Source of the DNA: Ampelomyces quisqualis
Taxonomy: Eukaryota; Ascomycota; Dothideomycetes; Pleosporales; Phaeosphaeriaceae
NCBI GenBank assembly: GCA_018398575.1
Contig: JAGTXZ010000008.1
Location: 1,426,001-1,490,000 of the forward strand
Length of the DNA: 64,000 bases
Direction of reading: 5' to 3'
In this document: positions 10,082 through 21,846 of the stretch, in pieces
Position numbering within the stretch: position 1 is the first letter of the stretch
How the letters are laid out: the number at the start of each line of letters is the position of its first letter
The notes under the pieces: generated by a model
What the model was told of the DNA's origin: nothing
The model's input: the letters and a program-made list of their open reading frames with translations, nothing else
The model's database searches: none
Program-made: the position numbers and the translations under genes

Positions 10082-13000
10082 ATTCTCTACACGAGTTCTC
10101 AAGGAAAAGATTTCCCGCAATAAGTAAAGCAGTCGAGTGAGGACACATATCGGACGTTAATTGGCTCTGCTTTGGGTCTAGTCAACCTTGTAGGGTACAC
10201 TGCGTCCTACCAAGCACGCATCACTAGGCGTACAGGGTCACATTTTAGACGAGATCAAATCCATTACCAAAATGCCCGGACTATATCGGAAACGTGACTG
10301 CGAAATCAGAATTCGAGCCGTAGGACAACAAAGCGCCATCACGGGGCAAGCGGCCCCTGTCGGACACAGTCCCGCAGTGGTTGTTCAAGTGCTCGGAACT
10401 TTTTCGCAAACAGGACCGCAGCTGATCAGACCACCCCGAATCAGCAACGTATAACACAGCCCTGCCAGCATAACACGGCCAGGTCGCGCTCTGGCAACGT
10501 CAAAGCGTGATTGGGATACTCGGTTCGAAAAGACAGCACGGGACGGTTACAGGCCGTGGTTCACGCGGACATTGAGCATCATTATTCAGATTACAAGTCG
10601 CATTTTCACGGCGCAGCAAATCAGCACTGCCACTACGGGCTTCGGTACAAGGAGGAAAGCCTGGAACTAATTTATGACGCGTACGCGTGTTGCCCGTGAA
10701 GACCACAATAGATTTCGGCACTACTCTGTATCATCATGCCTCACAAATTTGTGTACCAAGAATGCGCTCGAGCTTTGAAAGTCAGCGAGGGGCTGGTAAC
10801 TGGGGTGGCATGTTCAGACTTGCATCAACAATGGACCAAAGCAAAAGCGTAACAGATGATAACCTTATTCGAGAGAAGAGTAATTTGAAACAAATGAGCT
10901 GTCTGACAACATCGCTGCTTCACTCCCGCAGTCAACATGCAAGCACCACCAAAGTCAAAAGTCCAGCGAATTCTGTCTCAAGCTTCAACAGTCGACTGAT
11001 CGATTGGGCTGAATGTTTGCATGGTGGCCTCGAGACGTCTCAGACACAAAGCTAGAGCCTTGACAACACTGCTTCTCTGCTTGTCCCAACCTCGACGTCG
11101 CATCCGTTCGCGTGACTTGCCCGCGATGCGGAGAGCACGTGAAGGTTCACAGCTCGGCCCCCAACCAGGATCTCCCTCGTTTGCAAAGTCGAGCCGTCAC
11201 GATCTTCCCACGTGCAAAGGCCCCGGCCCAACGAGCTCGGATCGCCAATGCTAGTCAACGCAGGGCTCTGCCTCGTTGTTGGATTGCAAGGTCATGCTTT
11301 TTGATTACCGAGGCTGAATTCGTGCTTGGTGTGCATGGCGGGCAGTTCACGCTACCTACCGGTTATTAGACGAATCGCAAGGTACTGAAATGCCAGCTGC
11401 TAGATCGAAATGCTCGTGGGCAAAACGTACGATTCCTTCCTCAGACGGAGTGCGCTGGGCAGATAAAACCCCTCAAACATGACACCCGTTCTTAGTGTGT
11501 GCGTGCACGTCGCGTAGTGGGGGCAATGCACTTGATCATGATGATTAGGTTCAACGGCCGAGTCGTGGACATTTGACAGTTACCGGTATCCAAGTGTTGT
11601 AGACGGACGGATACCTACCAAAATTTCCTTTCTTCGTCCAACCACTACGGAGTACCGCACTTGATGAAATCGCGGGTAGCTGCATCGTTTTGTGCTCGGC
11701 CCGAATGATTTCCATCTTTTCCCTCTGTGCACCTTGCGATCGCTGACGGTCGCTGACACGCCAGCGTAATTTGAAAATGGCCTCCTTCTCCCTACCCTCG
11801 TGGTCGGGCACAAGGCCGGCAACTCTTGGGTGTACTACAATAGATGGCTCCCTGCGCCTACGGAGCCGGCTTATGAGGGATCACACTGCATCATGTTCCT
11901 CAATCCATGCACCAGGTTTGCATGGTATAATTGCTTGCAGAACTGACACCACGCGCAGACATCAATATCCCGACTTGGGCAAGGCGGGTTCAGGACAAGA
12001 GTAAATAACCATGGCTTCGCTATGAATGCCACTGTTGAGTCAAGCAATATTTTGGGGGACACGCAATCCCAATGGTCCGAGTGCACCAAAGACAGTAGAC
12101 GGTGTATTCAGCAAGCACTTGCCGGCAATTGGAGAGCTGCAGTGTCCCGGTGCCGGTTCAGGTAATAGTATATGAGCACGTTTTTCAACTTTAGACTTCA
12201 GCTCGACGGTTGTACCCTAGCCATGCGTTGTCGGTCGCATGCATCCGTTCTGGCGCACGCTGCACACGTCCAAAACACTGCGATGCCCAAGCTCTCAAAC
12301 ATCCGGTATCTTGACTCTCAATAGCATATCTCGGTGTCATCTGCCGGCGAGACTTGATTGGATCACTCGCCCAACGGATTATCCGGGGAAGTCCTGAGTC
12401 CTGAGTCCTGAGTCCCGAGAGATAGCTTCATTCTGATCGCCCGCTGCCGCGACACCATCCATGCCTCACGTCTTTAGATTGAATGTTTTCAGCCACGCGC
12501 AGGAAGCACTACTGCAGTGACGGCTGCACGTACGGAACCGCGTAGCGATCTGCTGCTGTCGTGGAAGCCATCTTGCTTCTTGGTACCAAGATTGCGGGAT
12601 CCAAGCCAAACTTCTCCCTGGCGTTGTTTCAGACCCATTCCTGTACTACAGCGCTGCACAAAATCACTGAACATTTCACACCCATACACTTACGCAGTAC
12701 ACACAGACACGCAAGCTGTGCTATGCCGTCCTCTCCCTGTGACTGTATATTCCAATCTCTCACCACGGATCGCGAAATCACCTCTCGCTTCGAGTCTACT
12801 TTCCTCAATCCCATGCGGCAATGCCTCCATCTCGCGAGTCGCAACGGGTAAATTAACCTTCGGTCCCTCTCTCGGTACGTTTTGCGTCGCTCTTCTCAAA
12901 CAAGGAGGGGGGAACCGAGCCAAAGCCGTTGGGCAGCAAGTGCATTTATCATCTGTGCGTTTCCCATCTCTCCGCTACGCTTCGCACACGGACACCATGG

Positions 13001-14161
13001 AAACTTTGTTGCTTCGTCGCCCAAACGGATTACTACCGAGCGCTGTGTGGACGTATGTACGGAGTACGGAGCGGAAACTACATGATGCTCATCCCTGTGT
13101 TTTTGCAAGACATGCTTTGTTGATACCCAGCATTTTGCCCATCCCAAATCCAACGCGCGTAGGTTGTTTATTGGGAAACAACACAAATCTACTTCGGCAG
13201 TAGTGCAAACCAAAGTCAACAGTCAAGACCATTTTCTCTGACGCGCCAACCCGCGTGCTCCGCGATCGTCGTCGCTGACCCTTTTCTTTGGCGGGGGGAT
13301 GTTCCCACCTCTTCCCTCAAACGAACTCAACGCTCACACACTGCTGATTGGATAAATCCCTCCACCGGAGTCGTGCCCCGTAGTCAGAATACGAACGGGT
13401 GCGTTCCGATTGCACTGCCAGCGCGGCACGCCCGTCGTCGGAAAGGACCCTTGAGGAACGTCTAAACAACGTGCATAGTACATACACCCTTACGTAGTTT
13501 CCCAGCCAGGGGTTTGCCTGCCCAGCTGCGTGTGCGTGACTCGGCATGTAAGGTCGAAACAAACACGTCTTGGCCTTGGGGCAGGTTGACGTATACTGTC
13601 TGATGTCGACGGTATTGCGTCGGTCCTGACTCCTTGCACACTTAGCTGCCCATGTCCCTGACCTGGTCAACTTCACACTTCAGTCTTGACACTTCCCCCT
13701 CCCTCCGGCAATTCATCTCAAATGTTGCCTTTGTGCTCCCGGTTCATCCGTTCTGGAAGACAACTCGGTTGTCGATGCGCAGCCCCAGCTTCGCTTGACA
13801 TGGGGTCTCGCGATCGCGTGTGGGGACTGGGGCTAAGGGACGCTACGGTGTGGTGGTGGATGACCAAGACTTTTCCGGCATGCGGAGCATAGGCGAGGGG
13901 GGTATCGGTGGTATTGTGGTCGTTCTTGTTCGCTTTGGTAGCCGCATGGGGATGGGATTGGCAAAGTGCAGTGGACGGAGCGGGTTTTTTGTGTTATCGA
14001 GTGGATTGCCATTTAGGGAAGTTGGATATGCTAGTGATTTAAGTCGATTTGTTTAGCGTGTAGCGGAGGTATGTGAAAGCAAGCGGCAGCCGAGTGGGGA
14101 TAGATGAGCGCTATGTTAAAGTCTATCAACTCAAAGAACGAGGCGCCGGTATCACCTGCTG
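10082..14161. other. 4-kb region without recognisable genes
   Basis: The largest gap in the window. Frames up to 228 codons exist (12517-13203) but overlap one another, match no family and contain copies of an intergenic 9-mer. The stretch carries TACGGAGTA at 11646 and 13058, a triple gtcctga repeat at 12391-12411, and two CACGTG hexamers near 11140 and 11210. It may hold long UTRs, an ncRNA or a decayed element; nothing decisive can be read. Confidence 0.6.
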
Positions 14162-16786
14162 CTACCAAAGTCCATCGAAGCCTTTCGCGATAAATCCACC
14201 GACTCTTTCCGCCTCTGTCTTTGGTGTGAAAGTCGATGGTTTCGAAGGAGATGTCTGAGCGGTCAAAACCATTACAGTCGACTCGGCTGCTTTCGTGGCA
14301 GACGTAGTTCCACTCGTTGGTGTGGACGTCCTTTGTGTCGAGCGAATTACACATGCTCCAGAAATACACTGCCAGCTTTGAGGGCATCGAGTGCCGCAGC
14401 TGCCGCAATTGAGCGTGTCCGTACTGTGGTTGACACACGACTCACCGCATGGATCTAGTGAGGTGACTGAACATGCGCCTGGAGTTGGCACAGCGGCTAG
14501 CAAGGATAAGTATGTGGAAGTCGACGACGTTTGTAGTGAGGAAGCTCCGTGGCTCGTTGAATGTTGTGCTAGCGGGTTTGAAGTCTTCAACGATGAAAAT
14601 TCATTTAGATTCGCAACCGCCGATGTGGATGCTGTAGTTGAAAAAAGGAGAATTCTCGATACTATCGCAGAACTAGTTTGGGTGTCTGCGCTGGAAGACA
14701 ATGAAGGTTTCTCACTTGGGCTAAGCTTCGTTGCCGATGGAACTGCTAGCACAGTCGACCTTGTAGTCAAAGTCCCAGGCGCAGTGTTGCTGGCTTCAGA
14801 CGTACGCCCATCCGTCGTTGAAGATGATCCTACCGTCGGTTTCACAGAGCTGACCAGGGATAAAACACGTGAAATTCCATACTCAACGCTTTTGGACTGG
14901 AGACTTGCCGTGAATTGCTGGTTTTCCAGTATTGATTTAACTGACCCACTGAACGAATTCATAGTTGATTCAGCGGTTGGAACAATCGACGTGGGAGATC
15001 CCGTCGCAGACATGAACGCAGGAGCACTGCTGGACAGTGAGATACGTGGTGAAGATGCCGTAGAAAGCCGACTCGTCATCAGAAATTCAACAGATGACGT
15101 TGCAAACATCAACGACAATTCCTCATGCGACAAGAAAAGTGACCGAGTCCATGCATTAGAGCGCAGCCTCGAAGTGAGCTGGGATGACAAGGCTGCCATG
15201 GACGTCGTCTGTGAAATTGGTGAAGGAGACGGTATGTCGGTGAGGCGTCCCGGCTTGGACGGAAGTGTTGCTTCGAAGAGCCCATGCGCGTGAACGAATG
15301 AAAGTATCGATGTGTCAGATGGTCTCTGATCGGAGGGTACGGTTGGTCCAGATATGGCGCTCCCAGTCACTAGGAATGGGGGGCTAGAATCGGTTTTCGT
15401 TTCGACCGGAATCGTTCCAAGTGATCTTTCGCGAGTGGGCGTCCAATTAGTAGGATTCTGTGTAGCCATCGAACCGCTTCTCGAAGAAGCCGGTTGATCT
15501 CGAGTAGTTGTCGATGACACTTGTATAGATGCTGTGGGTATTGTACTTGACGGCAGAGCCGATGAATCCACTTCCGACGTCGCTGCTCGAAAAACGTCGT
15601 CTGAAGTCATTAACGCCTGCTCCTTGAACACCCCGCCAATCGACAGCAATGATTTTTGCCCAACGCCAGATATCACAACGTACGTTGCTGTCTTTGAACT
15701 CGTGGGTATTTTACCTCGAGAAAATTCCTGCAGTCCCTCACATCCACCCGGAACAAATTCCCGAGCAACAGGATACGCCTCGCTAACCACATAGTTGCAG
15801 AGCAAGCTGGCGCCAAAAACTACAAAGAACTGATCCCCTGGCCTTTTAAGTCTGTCTCCGCTGTATATGCTCTTCACACAGTCTTCAACTATTGTAGGCG
15901 CGAAGTCTGTGTCGTCCGCGCCACTGAAGTATCCTTCGCACACGGAGGAAACTATGCCGGCTACGAGATTGTACGCGAAGACTTCTCCGTTGAGGCTTTG
16001 GGCGTTTGCCCTCTGAGCAAGTTGGCTGTTCAGATTCTGTGCGAAGAGCTCGACTTTGTTTCTCACGTCTCGTATGCGTCCTACGGCGCGTTGGTGAGTG
16101 TGTTCTCGACGGGTGTGGTCGAAAAGTGCATGAGCTCGAGGAAGTAACATCAGAAAGGCCAGAAGGATTGTGAAAGTCGTCATGCCACTGAAAGCGCTTC
16201 TTGACCCGTTACTACTCTGCGACACTTTGGGCTTGCTCGTAACGACTGCTTGGGGTCGCACATTCGAGGTCGGTTTCTTTGCTGACCCTCCGTCTAGACG
16301 TGCAGTCGGTGTCTCTTGAACTTTACGGCAGACGTCTTTGTATGCTGGTCCTTCATCGCTGAATCTCGTTCCACCTCTCGTACCATCACTGATCAACGAG
16401 AACTTTGCGCAGCTTGGTAGACCGATACGCTGCTGCTGCGAGACCCAAGTATCCGGCTCGTTGGCAGAGTTGGGGCTCCACGGATCTGCCTCGTTCTGTG
16501 CGAATGTGAAGTTGGAGTAGTAAGAGGAGATTCCCTCTGGACATATCACGCTGTTTGAGCATGTCATGCCATCTCCGTCCGCGTGACACTGAACATTCTG
16601 GAAGCCGCTGATGCTTATACATGCAGGACCTTTGCAATGGTAGCGGAGCTCGTACGTATCCTGTACCCGCATGCTATGTCAGCATCTATTGTGCGTTTGG
16701 TCGTTTGTTCACCCACTTACGATGCCTGGTCCGCAGTTCGAGAAGACTCCTTGCGCCTGGCTGATGCTATTTGGCTTGGGGGTCAT
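14162..16786 (-). CDS. Large Ser/Thr-rich putative surface protein with Stig1-like cysteine motif
   Basis: One long exon (14162-16660) plus a short upstream exon (16721-16786, intron 60 bases) gives about 854 residues. The N-terminal 130 residues are Cys-rich and look extracellular (NCGPGIDTYELRYHCKGPAC and onward). A hydrophobic stretch (MTTFTILLAFLMLLPRAHA, first base 16183) follows, then about 170 globular residues, then about 380 Ser/Thr-rich mucin-like residues. Near the C-terminus comes a cysteine cluster (DPCGESCVNH, LNCGSCGTRCPQSWQCISGACV) like the Stig1 type. The true N-terminus is unsure. The modelled start lacks a signal peptide, but an exon at 17010-17052 encoding a hydrophobic MLQLVALSTLLLNQ could splice in phase to AQGVFSNCG. 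The inner hydrophobic stretch could be a membrane anchor, or the signal peptide of a separate gene starting at 16183. Function unknown; cell wall or secretion is an inference. Confidence 0.6.
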
Positions 16787-17430
16787 GGCTAATGACTATG
16801 CGGGAAGTAGGATTGCTTGTGCTTTTGGATGCGTATTTTTCGCACAGGAAAGAGGGAGAAGAGCTTCATGTTCATGGGAAAGCTACAGAGTACTGGGGCT
16901 GAGCAGACAGAGAGCGAGACAACTGGAGCCCAAGGGATCATGTTTGTGTCATCATGGCTTCGCCCTTTCGCAATGGATGGAGAGCTTTGAGACAGTGGAA
17001 AGACTCGAACCTGATTGAGTAGCAAAGTGGACAGAGCAACCAATTGTAACATTGTGAGTATGGCATACCGTAATTAATCATGCACACCTGTACAGGCAGT
17101 GAATAATCGTCACAACCTGCTATGTATGGATATATACTTAAGGCGAAGTCTTCAAAGCCTCAATATTCGTAAGATATGCAGAACAATTTCCTCGCAGCTG
17201 AAGCTTGCAACAGGGCTCGATGTGTTCTCAAAGCGGGAAGAGATAACGCATGGCGTTATTTGCACTACCCTGTGATACACGAAAGTCAGACAGCAATAAC
17301 GCTGGACTGCCGAATGTTCTTCCCCGCCGCATGAACAAACTTACTGTGTGCTGTATTGAAGCCCCTCCGAGAAGCACGCATAATCTCCAAGTATCATCAG
17401 CCACATTCCTTCACACCACCCATTCTCACG
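16787..17430. other. Intergenic region with a possible signal-peptide exon
   Basis: On the minus strand, 17052 down to about 17011 encodes a Met followed by a hydrophobic stretch and ends at a usable GTTCGA donor. This could be exon 1 of the neighbouring extracellular protein (intron about 250 bases). The remainder shows no gene. The TATA-like string tatatactta at about 17131 lies in its upstream part. Confidence 0.4.
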
Positions 17431-18117
17431 CTAATACGCATCCCCAAGCCTTGTCTTACTCGCCAGACTCAATGGAATCCTCCGGACCATCGATTCGCCA
17501 TCAAAAAAGTGTGCGCGATGCGGCAATCCAAGTCTTTCCGCACCTCTGTCATGCATACCGTAGCTCGCATCACTGCGCGGATAAGGTACGTACGCAGAAT
17601 TCTTCTCGTCGCTCTTTAGCGTTTCGTCGTCAGAGCCGTAATGGTCCTGCTGGGAACGAAAGAAAGCGTAGTACGATTGATGAGCGAGCGGAGCAGGCTG
17701 AGCTTGCTCAACGTGACCAGGTTCGACTTCGTCCTTCCAGCCTAGCACGGCGTTGAGTTTCGGGTTTTCGAATCTTGGTTGTGGTTTTTTAGAGTTTCTT
17801 TGCGTCGGGGGCAAGTGAATCACTTGCGGTGCTGAAATATTGAGTGGTGGCATGTTGTTTCTGACCTTGATATGTCTTGAAGCACCTGCCGAGTTCCCCG
17901 TCTCGGGAGCACTGGTGATGCGATCTCCTAGAAAGATCTCCTTGTTCCTGCGACTGAATAGTATGACAACGGTTGCGCCGACGACTAGTGCTATGGTAGC
18001 ACTGATGGCAATGGGTACTGGTTCGATTGTCGTGACGTAGTTCGAGTGTATGAGACCGGGTGGAGGCGCGAGCCAGGCTGTCGGCAGAGGTGATCCCGTC
18101 GATGTCATTCCAGGCAT
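17431..18117 (-). CDS. Single-pass membrane protein, unknown function
   Basis: I start this at the first in-frame ATG (18117), giving 228 residues. The open frame extends to 18246 without another ATG, so an upstream exon is possible. A short Ser/Thr/Pro-rich outer part precedes one strong membrane segment of about 22 residues (VPIAISATIALVVGATVVIL). Then come basic stop-transfer residues (FSRRNK) and a hydrophilic tail of about 155 residues with Tyr-rich patches. This is the layout of fungal type I or III single-pass proteins such as wall sensors, but I recognise no domain. The gene lies just downstream of the TOK channel on the same strand: the channel stop at 18305 is 188 bases from this ATG. 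Some transcriptional read-through is conceivable. Confidence 0.6.
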   Translation of the reverse strand: MPGMTSTGSPLPTAWLAPPPGLIHSNYVTTIEPVPIAISATIALVVGATVVILFSRRNKEIFLGDRITSAPETGNSAGASRHIKVRNNMPPLNISAPQVIHLPPTQRNSKKPQPRFENPKLNAVLGWKDEVEPGHVEQAQPAPLAHQSYYAFFRSQQDHYGSDDETLKSDEKNSAYVPYPRSDASYGMHDRGAERLGLPHRAHFFDGESMVRRIPLSLASKTRLGDAY

Positions 18118-18304
18118 AGATTGAGGTACAAGATGTACCTGAGGGACCCGATTAAAGGTTGCATGTGCAATGTGCCCATTAAATGCTGTCGAAGTAGTGC
18201 ACTGTTGGCAGCTTCGTGGATGGTCCGTAGCAAACAGCGCTGACAAACATCGATATTTCTAATTCACAGTGTGTCCTACACTGAACGCAAACGACTCTCG
18301 GCAT

Positions 18305-20421
18305 TCAAGACGTGTGTTCCCGGTGGCGAACCTCGGCCGTGTGCGCAAAGCTTTGAAGTTGGTCAATTTTCCCTGATTTCACCCCCTTGTCCTTCTTCAA
18401 GTTCGTCATGGAGATTGGGGGCTTCTGTTGTCTCTTGTTTGCATTTGGAGAACTCATGTTGCGCATTTCGGTCTCCAACCGAGCAGTCAGACGTTGGAGA
18501 AGCCATTCAGGCTCATTAGTGTTGCCCATGAGCGGGCTGCGAATACCGAGCCAGCTCCAATTTATTTCGTCTCCATCGTCTGCTGTACCAATATCTGGAG
18601 CATCACCTTCACTATGTTTGAATTGATCTTCGGGTCTTCGGTGGCCGTCCGCGTCTTTCTCATCTTGACCAATCAATCGGAGATAATATGTCCACTCGTT
18701 GTAAGTGTATTGACGGGGTGGTGAGACATTGATGTCGCTTAGCATTTGACGGATCTCTTTCACGAGTATGAAGTGGTAGAAGTGTATGTCACGCTCGAGA
18801 TGGTCACCATGCTCTTTAGCGTCCTTTGCCTCATCTAGTTCTCCTTCTTTGATATGCTCAGCGACGCGATCTAGACTCTGTTGCTCGGATGCGCCAGAAG
18901 CACCCTTGCGATTCAGATCCTTCTCTTTCGATATCTTGCCCGTTTGGATCCTCTTCATGCCGGTCTTGACTGCCGATGCAAGTCCTTCTTCACCAGGCAG
19001 AACAGTAAATGAGCCGATCCAAATCGTAAAGTCTTTGAAAGCTCGAATGATGGTGTCTCCCATATTGCTGATGAGAATAGTAAGTGTAGGGACGGCCAAC
19101 AAGCTCCAGAATACGAAAAAAGCTTTTCCAGAATTGGAGAGCACCACAAGGTCTCCATATCCGACCGTCAAGAGCGACGTATACGCAAAGTACAGCCATG
19201 CAAAGTATGAGAGCCCTTGTGGCCGTTCTGCGTGCATGAAAACCACCGCGCCGAGCAACCATAGGAGAAGAGCTGCTACCGTCGATATGGCGAGTGCAGT
19301 GTAGCGTCTCTTGCGCTCCGACAGTTCATGCACTCTTCGCATCACGTTGAATTCTTGCTCTCTGCGCTGCATCTCTGACAAGCCTTTTTGAGAGAAGTCA
19401 ATCTTTTCAAAAGAGCCCAGCTTGATTGTACGCGTGTCGTGGTCAATACTCGACAGCACCTTCTGTCTCTTGACCTCGACAAAGCGAGCGGACATCTTCT
19501 GCTTGCCGTGTTCCAGTATCAAGCTCCTGACCGAGCCGATGACCAGACCGACCATGATCAAGCCGCCTATGGCGTAGGGAAATAGCAAGGACCGGCCCGT
19601 GTGGGTCTTTGGGACAAATTCGCCACCAATTCCTACCGTAAGTAGGGTAAAGTCGGCCCAGAAGACGGCATCGAGGTATTGCCAGCCTTCCACTTTGGAA
19701 AAGACCAAAGCTCCCAGTAATAGATATACCATGAAGCCGATGGTCTGCAACATTAAGGTCCTCTGACTGGGCGTCAATTGGAAGTCTTTCGAATAGTGTC
19801 CTCTCCAAGCACCAAACGCAGTGAAGCCCATGAGACTTGCAACTAGGAAGTAGAGAGCTGCCGCCATGATACCGTAGTAGTAGGCTTGACTCAACGCATG
19901 TTCCTGCATGGGCTGTATGCGAAACGCTGGTGTGGAAGCAAACACGACAAGCGCAATCAAAAGAGCAGATGCAAGGTACCATGCCAGAATGGTGATGGGT
20001 TGCGCGATGGCGAACGACAGTCTTCGCGCCATGTTGAGCAATAGAGACATGTTTGCGGTGAGCGCCAAGACCAGAGAGACGGAGTTGACAGCAATGAGCC
20101 ACTTGGGATCCTCAATCCTTTCGCCGTGACCTTCATCGGACGCAGATGGAATGTACACTCGCCACGTCTCGACCAGCGCACATATGCTGAAGGCGTTGGC
20201 CATGGGCCCAAATGTGCCCGCGATCAAAGGACATGCTGTGGATGCGAACCACCAGCGACTATCCAGATCAGCTCGATACAGCGGTTGTTTGTGCGATTAG
20301 CATACCTTGGATCTAAGAATTCTTGTTCTTCCTGTTGCGCTTGACCGTCTTCCTGGTGGTCATTCTTCTCGACGTCCTGCGCAGCTTCATTCGCCGATTC
20401 ATGCAGACCTGGATCGTTCAT
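18305..20421 (-). CDS. tok1: TOK-type two-pore outward-rectifier potassium channel
   Basis: Two exons (20306-20421 and 18305-20258; 47-base intron, GTATGC...GATAG) give 689 residues. The join yields the family start of the membrane region, RWWFASTACPLIAGTFGPMA. Two pore loops are visible: filter TVGIGG at about residues 246-251 and TVGYGD at 403-408. The first filter has Ile for the usual Tyr. Four hydrophobic segments precede the first pore and further ones flank the second, fitting the eight-TM/two-pore plan seen only in fungi. Family knowledge: plasma-membrane K+ efflux and membrane-potential control. The N-terminus is acidic (QEEQEF) and the 230-residue C-terminal tail is cytosolic and charged. 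The promoter carries an unusual five-copy CACGTG repeat array (see 20484-20573). Confidence 0.95.
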
Positions 20422-20483
20422 TGTGTAAGATGAACGTCGAGGCGGGGTGGCACATGATGTACTCGGCTGACCCTCGCTCGATG

Positions 20484-20573
20484 CACGTGACGGATGGAAT
20501 GCACGTGACGGATGACATGCACGTGACGGATGGAATGCACGTGACGGATGAAATGCACGTGACGGATGGAATG
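20484..20573. promoter_or_regulatory. Five 18-bp tandem repeats, each with a CACGTG E-box
   Basis: Exactly five units of cacgtgacggatggaatg, with changes only at positions 14-15 of units 2 and 4. CACGTG begins at 20484, 20502, 20520, 20538 and 20556. Read toward the K+ channel gene, each unit shows GTCACGTG, the extended E-box bound by bHLH factors of the Cbf1/Pho4 type. The array ends 62 bases upstream of the channel start codon (20421), so it is in the core promoter or 5' UTR. Regulation through it is an inference. Confidence 0.85.
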
Positions 20574-21846
20574 CCCTCGAGGTCTTGGCCAGAAGCTTTC
20601 CACCAGTGCAAATTGAAAAAGACGGGCAACTGTGAGGCCTGTATAGACATCCGTGGTCTGATGTTGCGAGTTTTAACGGGAGCCTGCTCCGTATCCGTAG
20701 TCATATTGCAAGTTTTGACGGGACGCGAGGCATCGTGACTCCAGCGTGTACTCATGTCGAGCGTCAAGGTCAATTCAACAGCTGGAACACGGCGCAACGG
20801 CCCGGCGCGGGGCGAGAACGGCCGCTGTCTGAGGCAATGGGCCTGCGACTGCTGATTGGCGAAAGCTCCCAGGAGCTCGTCGAGGTGACGGCATGCTGGG
20901 AGACAAAGAGCTTTCCCTTGCCGACGCGGAGAGGACACCGGTTGCCTTCATCTCTAGACTCTCAACACGGTGTGCATTCTTCGAGGCTCGCGCCCGCATG
21001 CCTTGTTGAGTCCGACATGGCTTGCTGGCCCCCATGACGCACATACATGCCACATACATGCGGCTTAGTGAAGTGCCAACTCATCCCTATGGACTCGCAG
21101 CGCATCCAACGACAGCTCGTCGCCCACGTCGCTTGCATGCACCTCCAGTACCTGGTCCACGCAGACCATCCCCACGGCCAAATTCGCTGTCGTCGTCGTC
21201 GTCGTTCCCCCTGCCCTGGTGGACTCGCGCTGTGCCGTCTTCAGTTGCGCGACTCCTCCGCCCTGGCGCGTCCTGAGCATGCGCGCAGCCCGGCCGGCGC
21301 CAATTGACTCTCCCGTCGCCGTCGCGTTCGAATCGCACATCCGCAGAGGCGCTGCGACCGTGCGCTGTCGTGGCAGCCGCTCGCTTCGCTGCTGTCCTCG
21401 GTGGTGACGTTGCGGACTGGCTTGCGGCCCAGCATCAACCCCATTGCAGCGACTGCAAGGCCGACAACAACGCAGCACCTGCCGGTGCACGAATCGCCGT
21501 GCAGAGAGGTGCATCGCGCTCGCCTTGTACCGAGTACAAGTGTCGGTGAGAGTGATCCAGTGCATCGAGTCCGTCCCAGCCCCCTCCAGCCACTTCACCA
21601 ACCTCCTCACCAAATCTCCCCTCGACTTTGCGGGACACAGCAGCAATGGCTCCACTGCCAACCCATCCGCCGTCTCCGTATCTAACGCTCCCTCCAGCCA
21701 TTGCTGCACTCTGCGCGCCTTCCGACACAACCAGCGCCGCCCACTGTGCCGTCGCTCCCGACAGCTACACACAGGGTCCCGTGTCCGACCTGGGAGCGTT
21801 GCGCCCACGGGTGCAGTTCCCTTGAGCGCGCTCTCGACGCTTCGTC
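20574..21846. other. Intergenic region, possible upstream exon
   Basis: No clear gene. An imperfect duplication (agttttaacggga / agttttgacggga) lies at about 20669-20725, and a CGT trinucleotide run at about 21189-21205. A frame from ATG 21646 could be exon 1 of the following gene through a 45-base intron 21815-21859 (donor GTTCCC, acceptor AGCAG). The donor is weak and the peptide looks non-descript. Confidence 0.4.

Noticed and set aside
12517..13203. 228-codon plus-strand frame
   Set aside because: Overlapped by comparable frames on both strands, no family resemblance, and it contains TACGGAGTA, which is otherwise confined to intergenic DNA.
14391..15293. 300-codon plus-strand frame antisense to the Stig1-like gene
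   Set aside because: It mirrors the Ser/Thr-rich repeats of the minus-strand gene, whose motifs and cysteine pattern make it the real coding strand.
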